Source: Flavobacterium jejuense (GTDB lineage: Bacteria; Bacteroidota; Bacteroidia; Flavobacteriales; Flavobacteriaceae). Taken from it: a stretch of 64,000 bases of DNA. Both the position numbers and the translations under genes were made by a program. Below are positions 56,906 to 64,000 of the stretch, in pieces; the stretch's first letter is position 1, and the number at the start of each line of letters is the position of its first letter. The notes under the pieces were generated by a model. The model searched no databases. It saw nothing but the letters and a program-made list of their open reading frames with translations, and was not told the origin of the DNA. The stretch lies in NCBI RefSeq assembly GCF_006491595.2, contig NZ_VEVQ02000002.1:1-64000 (forward strand), in the 5' to 3' direction.

Positions 56906-57964
56906 TTATAAAGTTACTAAAAACTCAATTGTGTCAATATTATCAGCATAATCCCAAAGATTTGGTAGTTGGGTTTGTCCGAAATTAATGCTTTTAAGAA
57001 AACTATCTTTACCGACGATACATTGAATTTTTTCAACATCATTTTGTAGTTTTTTCTCTAATTCATCTAAATTATCATAATACTCATAAAATAAAGAGGA
57101 AATAGGAGAAGAATAACTATTGTCTTCTTTGAGAGTTAAAAAACCATTATCAAGTAATTTGTAATTACTCATTAAGTATACCGCTTTGTTGTAATCGTAG
57201 TTGTTAGCGTATTTTTCATATTTAATAATCTCCTGATACTCAAAAATAGCATTGAAGAAATTATCAAAATTATAATCTTTTGGAATGAAAATTTTTGACA
57301 CATTTCTACAGCCTAAACCAAAATATCTAAAAATGTCTTCTCCTAATGGAATCAAATCTTCTTTCGTTTCTTTTCCTGTTAAAATGGCAACCGAATTTCT
57401 GTTTTTTCTTATGATACTTGGTTTTTCTTTAAAATAATATTCAAAATAACGAGCAGTATTGTTGCTTCCAGTTGCAATCACAGCATCGAAGTTTTCTAAT
57501 TTTCCTTCTGCAAATGTGATTTTTTCCTTTAATCTATTATCTAAAGAAATTAAGTATTTTGCTAAGAACTCTATTAAATGTTGGTCGCTTGATGAGGTTT
57601 TTATCACTACTTTATGACCAGATATTAAAACACTTAAAAAATCATGAAACCCTACTAACGGAATGTTCCCAGCTAATATCAGTCCAACATTCTTTTGTTT
57701 TACAGCACTAAAATTATAAGAAGAAAGCCATTTGTCTAAATTTTCTTTAGTTAAAGCATTAGCCAATGAGGCAATAGAGAAACAAACATTATCTTTTGTA
57801 AACCAACCATTGTGAGATTGAGATAATTCTATTAATTGAATAAAGTCGTCATGAAATAAGGTATTGTTTTTTACAGTCTCATTTTTTATATAATTTTCAT
57901 TGGAAAACTGTTTTAAAAATCGACCCAATTCAATAAAAGATTCTTTTATTTCATTTTGTAACAT
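56906..57964 (-). CDS. acyl-CoA reductase (LuxC-like)
   Basis: 352 aa. The LuxC-like pattern NVGLILAGNIPLVGFHDFLSVL, KTSSSDQHLIEFL, ATGSNNTARYFEYYFKEKP and GLGCRNVSKIFIP (with the catalytic Cys in GCRNVS) matches acyl-CoA reductases that make aldehydes. Role in flavobacteria unclear. Divergent from the ferredoxin gene, whose promoter overlaps its start. No serine link is evident despite the neighbouring serC. Confidence 0.85.
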   Translation of the reverse strand: MLQNEIKESFIELGRFLKQFSNENYIKNETVKNNTLFHDDFIQLIELSQSHNGWFTKDNVCFSIASLANALTKENLDKWLSSYNFSAVKQKNVGLILAGNIPLVGFHDFLSVLISGHKVVIKTSSSDQHLIEFLAKYLISLDNRLKEKITFAEGKLENFDAVIATGSNNTARYFEYYFKEKPSIIRKNRNSVAILTGKETKEDLIPLGEDIFRYFGLGCRNVSKIFIPKDYNFDNFFNAIFEYQEIIKYEKYANNYDYNKAVYLMSNYKLLDNGFLTLKEDNSYSSPISSLFYEYYDNLDELEKKLQNDVEKIQCIVGKDSFLKSINFGQTQLPNLWDYADNIDTIEFLVTL

Positions 57965-57970
57965 TTGTTT

Positions 57971-58002
57971 TTTGTTTTTAAGTGGTTTACGTTGTATTTT
58001 TG
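57971..58002 (+). promoter_or_regulatory. promoter of the ferredoxin gene
   Basis: TTTG at 57971-57974, 20-nt spacer, TATTTTTG at 57995-58002, giving a leader of about 80 nt. It sits within 40 nt of the start of the divergent acyl-CoA reductase gene. Confidence 0.7.
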
Positions 58003-58086
58003 CACAAAAATAAGTAATAAGTTAGAAAGTTTTAGAGAAAAAGTGTATTTCTTCCAACTTCTAATTTCCAAAACAAAATTTAACAA

Positions 58087-58437
58087 ATGGCAATAAAAAT
58101 AACAGACGAATGTATCAATTGTGGTGCATGTGAACCAGAATGTCCAAATACAGCCATATATGAAGGAGCTGATGACTGGAGATATAAAGATGGTACAAAA
58201 TTATCAGGTAAAATAGTTTTGCCAGACGGAACTGAAATTGATTCTGAAGCTGCTCAAACTCCTTTATCGGATGATGTGTATTATATAGTTCCAGGTAAAT
58301 GTACCGAATGTAAAGGATTTCATGAAGAGCCTCAATGTGCAGCAGTTTGTCCTGTAGATTGTTGTGTTCCAGATGAAGAACATGAAGAATCTGAAGAAAC
58401 ACTTTTAAACAGGCAATCATTTTTGCACAATGAATAA
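58087..58437 (+). CDS. 2[4Fe-4S] ferredoxin (YfhL-like)
   Basis: 116 aa. Two clusters: [12 protein letters not shown] and [18 protein letters not shown], the second with the longer insert typical of the YfhL/Alvin type. The middle has an extended acidic insert between them. Low-potential electron carrier; partner unknown, though the divergent acyl-CoA reductase is one candidate. Confidence 0.93.
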   Translation: MAIKITDECINCGACEPECPNTAIYEGADDWRYKDGTKLSGKIVLPDGTEIDSEAAQTPLSDDVYYIVPGKCTECKGFHEEPQCAAVCPVDCCVPDEEHEESEETLLNRQSFLHNE

Positions 58438-58470
58438 AAAAAACTCCTCTATTTTTAGAGGATTTTTTTT
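58438..58470 (+). terminator. rho-independent terminator after the ferredoxin gene
   Basis: TCCTCT (58445-58450) pairs with AGAGGA (58457-58462), followed by eight T. Confidence 0.85.
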
Positions 58471-58643
58471 ATAATGGATTTTTTTATGTAAATATCTATT
58501 AGATAAAGGATCGTTTTTAAATATTCTGTATTTTTAAATTTGCTTTGAAAAAATGTCGGAATAAATTATATTTTGCTGTTTTTACTACAAAAGACGCTTG
58601 GTTTAGGGAAATATTTTTATTTTTGTTAAAATTGTTATGTGTA

Positions 58644-59819
58644 ATGAAGAGAATCTTTTTTCTTTTTTTAGTTATTCTATGTCTAAATAGTTTTTCTCAA
58701 GAGAAAGAACTTACTATTTTATTTAAAGATATTGAAACTCAATTACCTGTTGATGAGGTGACTCTTACTGTACTTAGGACTAAAGAAAGTTTTGTTTCAA
58801 ATATTGACGGTGTAGTTAAAGTTTTATTAAAAAGACCTTCCTATTTAGAAGTGAGTCATTCTTCCTATAAAAAGTTTATAGTAAAATCAATTACATTAAA
58901 TGAAGAAGAAAATGTTATTTATTTAGAAAATACAGTAAATAAACTTCCTGAAATTATTTTAACAAAAGATCATCCACAAAATATTTTAAAAGGATTAGTA
59001 GAAAATTCAAGAAATAAATTGTCAGTGCCTTCAAATTTGAGAGTTTATATTAGAGAGTTTTTTAAAAAGAATAACAAAAATATTTTATATAATGACGGAT
59101 TAGTTAATTTTCAAATTCTTAAAGATAAATCTTCCATTAAAACGGATATACTAGTTGAACAAAATAGAGTATTGGGAATTCTTAATGAAAAAACAGATAA
59201 AGATATCTATGGTTATAATTTAAATAACCTAATGGAGAATTATTATAAATTTAAATATTTAGAAGAGATTTTAGATAGTAAGGTTAAGGATAAATACGAT
59301 TTCCAAATTAAGTCTTATCCTGAAAACGAAGATTATTACCAATTACTAGTGAAACCATTAGAAGGAGAAGAAGGGTATTTATTTAATTATACTATTCTAT
59401 ATGATCATAATAAAAGAATCATTGTTGAAATTGATAATTTTATAGATTCAGAGAGAGCAGAGCGAAATTCAGATTATTCAATTTCGGGTAAGAAAAATGT
59501 ATACAAGTCAGCTTTTAAAATGAGTTATAGGGTAAAAGGGAATGAAGAATATTATTTAGTTTACGCTAAAGAAGAAATAGGTTTTATAGCAAAACAAGAT
59601 AAAGAATTAATTAAAACTGAAGTGAGAAACTACTTTGTAACAAATAAGTTTACCAAAAGACTATTCACTTACAATATTAAAGATATTTTTAAAGAAAAAA
59701 CATTGTTAAATAGATCTAATACTATTTTAACAGACTTTTGGAATATTGATTCAGGTTTAGTTTTAACTCAAGAAGAACAAGATTTTATAGATAGTTTGAC
59801 TGAAGTGGTAGAAGAATAA
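58644..59819 (+). CDS. exported carboxypeptidase-like regulatory domain protein
   Basis: 391 aa from the ATG at 58644, which gives a signal peptide (MKRIFFLFLVILCLNSFSQ); the TTG at 58545 does not. Residues about 20-90 fit the CarboxypepD_reg/TonB-plug-like fold (LTILFKDIETQLPVDEVTLTV), a small domain at the N terminus of many outer-membrane proteins. The rest (300 aa) has no beta-barrel ending, so it is not a full TonB receptor. Function unknown. Confidence 0.8.
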   Translation: MKRIFFLFLVILCLNSFSQEKELTILFKDIETQLPVDEVTLTVLRTKESFVSNIDGVVKVLLKRPSYLEVSHSSYKKFIVKSITLNEEENVIYLENTVNKLPEIILTKDHPQNILKGLVENSRNKLSVPSNLRVYIREFFKKNNKNILYNDGLVNFQILKDKSSIKTDILVEQNRVLGILNEKTDKDIYGYNLNNLMENYYKFKYLEEILDSKVKDKYDFQIKSYPENEDYYQLLVKPLEGEEGYLFNYTILYDHNKRIIVEIDNFIDSERAERNSDYSISGKKNVYKSAFKMSYRVKGNEEYYLVYAKEEIGFIAKQDKELIKTEVRNYFVTNKFTKRLFTYNIKDIFKEKTLLNRSNTILTDFWNIDSGLVLTQEEQDFIDSLTEVVEE

Positions 59820-59851
59820 AAAAAGACCATCCTTTTTTGGATAGTCTTTTT
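59820..59851 (+). terminator. rho-independent terminator
   Basis: AAAAGAC(C)ATCC pairs with GGAT(A)GTCTTTT around a T-rich loop, with a T tail at 59846-59851. Ends the 58644 gene. Confidence 0.8.
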
Positions 59852-59895
59852 AAAATTTAAAAAAAGGAGAGACTATTGTTGCTCTATCTTTTGAC

Positions 59896-62634
59896 TTATT
59901 CAATAATTACTTTTGCAGTATATAGTTTTCTCGAATGAATTTTTATAATGTAAATTCCTTTAGCTAAATCTTGTGTTAGTAAGGAATATTTATTGTTGTT
60001 TACATTCTTAGTAGCATATAGTAATTGACCTTCAGTATTAAATAATTCGATTTCATCAATTGGATAATCGCATTGAATGAAAGTCTGCTTGTTGTTGCTA
60101 GTTGGGTTTGGATATAATCTAATTCCATTATCAATTTCAAACTCCTTATTTTTTAAAGGAGAAATTACTTCAAACGAAACCCTGTTTGAAACTTCATTAT
60201 AAGAGTCGTTTGTGAACATAACAATAAAGTAATTGCCATCTTCTGTTGGCATATTTTGATTTTCAATTTGTGTGTTACCATTAGCCAAACCTTGAAAATA
60301 TTGATAGCTGATTAAAGGTTGAATATTAGGGTCGTCTCCTTCATTATAAATACCTAGCCAGTCTTTGACAATTCCAGGAGCATCAGTCCAAGAAGCATTT
60401 ATTTGTTCTCCAAGTTGATAAACTGGTTTGTCAATCCATAGTTCGGTAACAATATCACCAACTTTAAAGAAAGTTTTATTTCCTATATTATTATAACTAT
60501 CTTGCAAGTAATATGACGCATAATAATATCCTTTTGGAAGGTTTTGGAAGGTCAACGAACCATTTGTGCTAGTTATATATTCATAAGCGGTAGATTGAGC
60601 ATCTCCTGCGTTAATTCCCATTTTATAAATACCAATCCAATCATTTGATAAATTAGGACCATTTGTGAAAGAAACTATTACATCTGTTCCTAATGCATAT
60701 TCAGTTTCATCAGTATTTAATGAAGGAACTGAACCTACATAGAAGTAGATTCTATCAGCCACTTCAGTGTACCCATTATTAACAAATAATGCTACATAAT
60801 ATCTACCACTATTTGCTAAACCAGAAGTAAAATTAATTGTTCCGCTTGGTGTTCCATTCGTATATTGCCATGTTTGAGACGATATTGCTCCTGGTGTTTG
60901 ACCTTCTTTATAAATTCCTATCCAAGTGTTATTTGTTGTTGGAGCGTTTACATAGTTTACATTGATTGCTTGGTTTGTGTTGTAGGTATTGGTTGGACTA
61001 TCAATAGATAAAGACACTGTACCTATATTGCTATTTATAATTTCAAAAGTAACAACATCACTCCAGTCAGACCATTCTAAATTTCTATCTCTGTATCTTA
61101 ATTTAGCAAAGTAGATTCCATTATCTAATGAGTTTGAAGCGATTTCCATTTTAGTAATGTCTACTCCAAAATTGATATCTACAGTAGAATCACGTTGGGT
61201 AGCATATTTTCCAAATAAATTTTCATAATCTCTATAAGATTCTTTATCAATTATATTAAAATCTGAAAATTTAGAAACAACAAATTGAGAAGTGTTTAAT
61301 AATTCCGATTCATTAGTTGTAAATGGACTACCTTCTAATGTGATAGGTAATTGAATTGGGTTTGAAAAAGTATTTGTAATTGACGGTTTGTTAGGTTTTG
61401 TTTTGTTTTTATAACGATGAAATTCATCCATCAATTGATTGTTTTTCCATTTATAAATACTTCCAATAGAATAACTTTCAACATCCATTTTTCCATTAGT
61501 TACATCTATATCTACAATTTGATACATCCAGTTACTAATCGTTTTTTGAACATCTTCAAAGTCTTGTTCAGTAGACATTGACCAATATTGATCCCAAGCC
61601 GTTCCACCAGAAATGATATTGTAGGTTGGAGTGTTTTTTAATTGACCTCTATGATATAAATGATGATGAGCACCAACATGCATGATGTATTTATCTGAAG
61701 TGGTTAAAAGTGGAACAGCTGTTTCTCTTACCCAATTTGAAATATCACCTACATATTGTTCTGCCTGATAAGGACGATGACTTAGAGAAAAAATCCAATC
61801 TACTGAAGTATCATTCTCAGCAGCAGTTAAAACTTGTTGTAACCAATTTAATTGAGTTGTTCCAGTGTGCTCTGAACTAAGGCTTATAAAAAGGACATTA
61901 CCTGCTTGTTGTGCATAATAATTTTCAGAATTAGAAGAAATTCCTTGGTAAGATAATTCACTCATATAAAAATGACTATAATAGGAATTCATACCTAAGG
62001 TTCCATAAGTTTCATGGTTTCCTACAGTGGTCTGGATAGGTAAATAACCAGATAATGCTCTGTTTTTCTTAAAATGTACATTTTCATAATGGTCTAATGT
62101 TCCTACATCTACTTGATCACCGACCATGAATGTCATGGCAATATTGTCATCAGGAGAAAGTGATGAACCCCATTTTTCTTTGATTTTTCTTTTTGCAGCA
62201 GCAACTAACGAATCATATCTTGGTTCATTTTTTAATTGATTATCTCCCATGATTAAGAAACGTATGTGACCATCAGATGTAGCAGCTTCACCAGGATTAG
62301 GAAGTGTTTTAAAAGAATAAATCGTAGACGTTTCACTACCTGTTTTTATTTTGTAATAGTATTTAGTATTAGGTGTAAGGTTGGTTAATTTGGCAGAATG
62401 ATAGTAGTAATTACTAGGATAACCTACATCTGTTAGAATATTAGTGTTTCCTGTAACAGTTACATTTAAATTTGTAGTATTTAAACCATATTCTACTATG
62501 GTTTCATTATTGCTACTTGTTTTCCAATTTATATAAATAGAGGTTGGAGTAACATTCTGTAAATAAGGATGTAATGTTTGCGAAAAGCTTAAATTAAAAA
62601 GCAAAAAGCTAACAAAAAGTAATAGTTTTTTCAT
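59896..62634 (-). CDS. T9SS-exported metallophosphatase (purple acid phosphatase-like)
   Basis: 912 aa from the ATG at 62634 (the longer start at 62661 breaks the signal peptide). Order: signal peptide (about 18); fibronectin/PAP-N domain (YLQNVTPTSIYINWKT); metallophosphatase about 120-370 with GDNQ, GDQVD, GNHET, HRPY and HVGAHHHLYHRG; then three Ig-like repeats (about 530-820), each with W(I/L)GIY near its start; type A T9SS sorting domain (LYPNPTSN, GIYIIKI). An extracellular phosphatase. Confidence 0.9.
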   Translation of the reverse strand: MKKLLLFVSFLLFNLSFSQTLHPYLQNVTPTSIYINWKTSSNNETIVEYGLNTTNLNVTVTGNTNILTDVGYPSNYYYHSAKLTNLTPNTKYYYKIKTGSETSTIYSFKTLPNPGEAATSDGHIRFLIMGDNQLKNEPRYDSLVAAAKRKIKEKWGSSLSPDDNIAMTFMVGDQVDVGTLDHYENVHFKKNRALSGYLPIQTTVGNHETYGTLGMNSYYSHFYMSELSYQGISSNSENYYAQQAGNVLFISLSSEHTGTTQLNWLQQVLTAAENDTSVDWIFSLSHRPYQAEQYVGDISNWVRETAVPLLTTSDKYIMHVGAHHHLYHRGQLKNTPTYNIISGGTAWDQYWSMSTEQDFEDVQKTISNWMYQIVDIDVTNGKMDVESYSIGSIYKWKNNQLMDEFHRYKNKTKPNKPSITNTFSNPIQLPITLEGSPFTTNESELLNTSQFVVSKFSDFNIIDKESYRDYENLFGKYATQRDSTVDINFGVDITKMEIASNSLDNGIYFAKLRYRDRNLEWSDWSDVVTFEIINSNIGTVSLSIDSPTNTYNTNQAINVNYVNAPTTNNTWIGIYKEGQTPGAISSQTWQYTNGTPSGTINFTSGLANSGRYYVALFVNNGYTEVADRIYFYVGSVPSLNTDETEYALGTDVIVSFTNGPNLSNDWIGIYKMGINAGDAQSTAYEYITSTNGSLTFQNLPKGYYYASYYLQDSYNNIGNKTFFKVGDIVTELWIDKPVYQLGEQINASWTDAPGIVKDWLGIYNEGDDPNIQPLISYQYFQGLANGNTQIENQNMPTEDGNYFIVMFTNDSYNEVSNRVSFEVISPLKNKEFEIDNGIRLYPNPTSNNKQTFIQCDYPIDEIELFNTEGQLLYATKNVNNNKYSLLTQDLAKGIYIIKIHSRKLYTAKVIIE

Positions 62635-62767
62635 TTTTACATGTTTTTGTTTAGTAACCACGAAACTACTTTTACTGTTTAATTGAAAGTTATTTTTAAT
62701 GTTATAAATTAATAGTTAACTGTTAAAAAAAGGTTATCTAGTTTAATTGAAGTTTAACAGAATGAAT

Positions 62768-62800
62768 AAAAAGGTTATCCATAACTTTATGAATAACCTT
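62768..62800 (-). terminator. rho-independent terminator after the 62920 gene
   Basis: On the minus strand AAAAGGTTAT pairs with ATAACCTTTTT around an AT-rich loop, T-rich after it. Another inverted repeat, CTGTTAAA/TTTAACAG (62720-62760), lies upstream of the metallophosphatase start and may be regulatory. Confidence 0.75.
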
Positions 62801-62919
62801 TTCCTTATACTAAAATAGTTAATAGCTACTTATTTTAAGCAATATTACTAATAATCAATTTTTGAAAAACTTGATTTTTTAGAATGCTCTATTGTAATTT
62901 TAGTAGGCTTATACTATTA

Positions 62920-63456
62920 TTATTTTTCAATCATATATTTTTCCATAGTAATTTTATCCTTTTCATAATCATATGTTTCTAATATAAGATTTCCTTCGTT
63001 ATCGAAATAACCAAAAGAAACTTTATCATTACTTCTGTAGATGTAATTGTTATTAGACGTTTTTCTTAGAATTCCAGCTTCTGCATCAGATGGATTTATC
63101 ATAGAATATCCATTTCCTTTTTGAATTATTTGGTATTTATTTCCATTCGAGTTGTAATATGCGGATAAATCAACATCATAATATTTAGTTTCTCCATCAA
63201 TTTTTACTTTTGTTGTTTTGGTAACATCTACTTTAGATTCTTCTTTAATAGGGATGTTTTTCCCTTTTTGCTCAGACATAGCAAGTTCTACATCCTGAGT
63301 TTCTTTAGTTTCTACAGTTTTAACAATTTTCTTTTTTCCTTTAGAATCTTTAATTGTAGTTGTAGTAGTTTCAGTTTCTTTTTGAACATTTTTATTTTGA
63401 GCCGTGATTTGTAAAGTGGCTAATAAAAATATTGAAGACAATAATAAATTTTTCAT
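62920..63456 (-). CDS. exported hypothetical protein
   Basis: 178 aa. Signal peptide to about residue 19 (LQITAQ). A Thr-rich, charged N-terminal half (about 20-90, KETETTTTTIKDSKGKKKIV in part) and a C-terminal GYFDNEGNLILETYDYEKD segment. No family recognised. Followed by a terminator; upstream region 63457-63760 has only the ychF promoter. Confidence 0.68.
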   Translation of the reverse strand: MKNLLLSSIFLLATLQITAQNKNVQKETETTTTTIKDSKGKKKIVKTVETKETQDVELAMSEQKGKNIPIKEESKVDVTKTTKVKIDGETKYYDVDLSAYYNSNGNKYQIIQKGNGYSMINPSDAEAGILRKTSNNNYIYRSNDKVSFGYFDNEGNLILETYDYEKDKITMEKYMIEK

Positions 63457-63692
63457 AATTCCCTGTTTTTAAGTTATAGTACAAATTTAGGGGCTATTAT
63501 AAATTTAATGTTACAACATTTTGTCAGCTTATTACATAATTAAGACTTTATACGGCATGATATTTTTCTTAAGTTCTTTTATTTAGTCGTTTGTAATAAA
63601 AAAATCTGTTTATCTGTAATTGTAAATATAAAATAGAAGCTATGTAGTTGTTTTTTGTAATTCAAAGAATAAATCACTAAAACAATAGCAAC

Positions 63693-63724
63693 TTTGAGAC
63701 TTTGCAACTTTTAAAGTATATTTG
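63693..63724 (+). promoter_or_regulatory. promoter of ychF
   Basis: TTTG at 63693-63696, 20-nt spacer, TATATTTG at 63717-63724, a full consensus match. ATG at 63761, so the leader is about 30 nt. Confidence 0.72.
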
Positions 63725-63760
63725 CAAACTTTAAAATGAATTAGTTATAAAAAATATATC

Positions 63761-64000
63761 ATGAAAGCAGGAATTGTAGGGTTACCAAATGTTGGAAAAT
63801 CAACACTATTTAATTGTTTGTCAAATGCAAAAGCACAAAGTGCTAATTTTCCATTTTGTACCATAGAGCCTAATATTGGTGTAGTAAATGTACCAGATCC
63901 TAGGATTGCTCGTTTAGAAGAGTTGGTGAAACCAGAACGTGTTCAAATGGCAACTGTAGATATTGTTGATATTGCAGGTTTAGTAAAAGGAGCTAGTAAA
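63761..64000 (+). CDS. ychF: redox-regulated ATPase YchF (5' part, runs off the window)
   Basis: 80 codons visible, no stop; the 3' end is outside. P-loop GLPNVGKST, then [17 protein letters not shown] and the G3 motif [13 protein letters not shown] are diagnostic for YchF/OLA1, which prefers ATP over GTP and is linked to translation and oxidative stress. Preceded by a consensus promoter. Confidence 0.96.
   Translation, partial: MKAGIVGLPNVGKSTLFNCLSNAKAQSANFPFCTIEPNIGVVNVPDPRIARLEELVKPERVQMATVDIVDIAGLVKGASK

Noticed and set aside
58115..58420. Antisense 101-codon frame across the ferredoxin gene
   Set aside because: Its His/Leu-rich composition is the reverse image of the ferredoxin codons; the ferredoxin motifs are decisive.

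Overview
The window is a low-GC, tightly packed chromosomal segment of a flavobacterium (Bacteroidota, Flavobacteriaceae, Flavobacterium-like). The evidence is lineage-specific: the gliding lipoprotein GldI, type IX secretion (T9SS) type A and type B sorting domains, choice-of-anchor L surface proteins, a DUF4835 protein beside recN, a FabV-type enoyl reductase, and promoters of the Bacteroidota form TTG-N17-23-TAnnTTTG (for example before rpsF, trxA, ychF and the ferredoxin gene). Shine-Dalgarno sequences are essentially absent. No species can be named from the sequence alone.

Layout. 1-112: 3' end of a 5S rRNA gene and the rRNA operon terminator. 461-17640: housekeeping block with priA, an orphan LytTR response regulator, the rpsF-rpsR-rplI operon, ligA, a split 5'-nucleotidase pair, then a long same-strand run dapA, bamD, an omega-like subunit, coaBC, DUF4835, recN and fabV. 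18077-25704: an all-minus accessory stretch with two Crp/Fnr-plus-metallo-beta-lactamase-fold modules, a methyltransferase, a T9SS-exported TIM-barrel protein, a pentapeptide-repeat protein and two small membrane ORFs. 25845-28075: DEAD-box helicase, thioredoxin and an exported rhodanese.

28097-33085 is the highlight: a 4.9 kb island bounded by perfect 54-bp direct repeats. It carries a complete-looking grasp-with-spasm RiPP locus: an 80-aa GGG-leader precursor, an attenuator hairpin, an exported 578-aa protein, an ATP-grasp ligase, a previously easy-to-miss 55-aa basic ORF, and a SPASM protein with no radical-SAM CxxxCxxC motif. A divergent XRE regulator completes it. Each repeat contains a rho-independent terminator plus the last codons of the flanking LOG-family gene, so insertion left both neighbouring genes intact. 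There is no integrase and no transporter inside.

33063-48048: LOG-family protein, uvrA, thioesterase, then a minus-strand run holding a DHH phosphoesterase, gldI and two tandem cyclophilin-FKBP fusions, crcB, two tandem choice-of-anchor L / T9SS type B proteins and an ABC exporter pair. 48200-49845: a decay zone with two pseudogenes (an endonuclease/exonuclease/phosphatase protein and a membrane protein) flanking an intact 53-aa DUF1328 gene. 49853-64000: housekeeping again (TIGR02757, lolD, msrA, folE, serA, serC, acyl-CoA reductase, ferredoxin), a T9SS-exported metallophosphatase, and the start of ychF running off the right edge.
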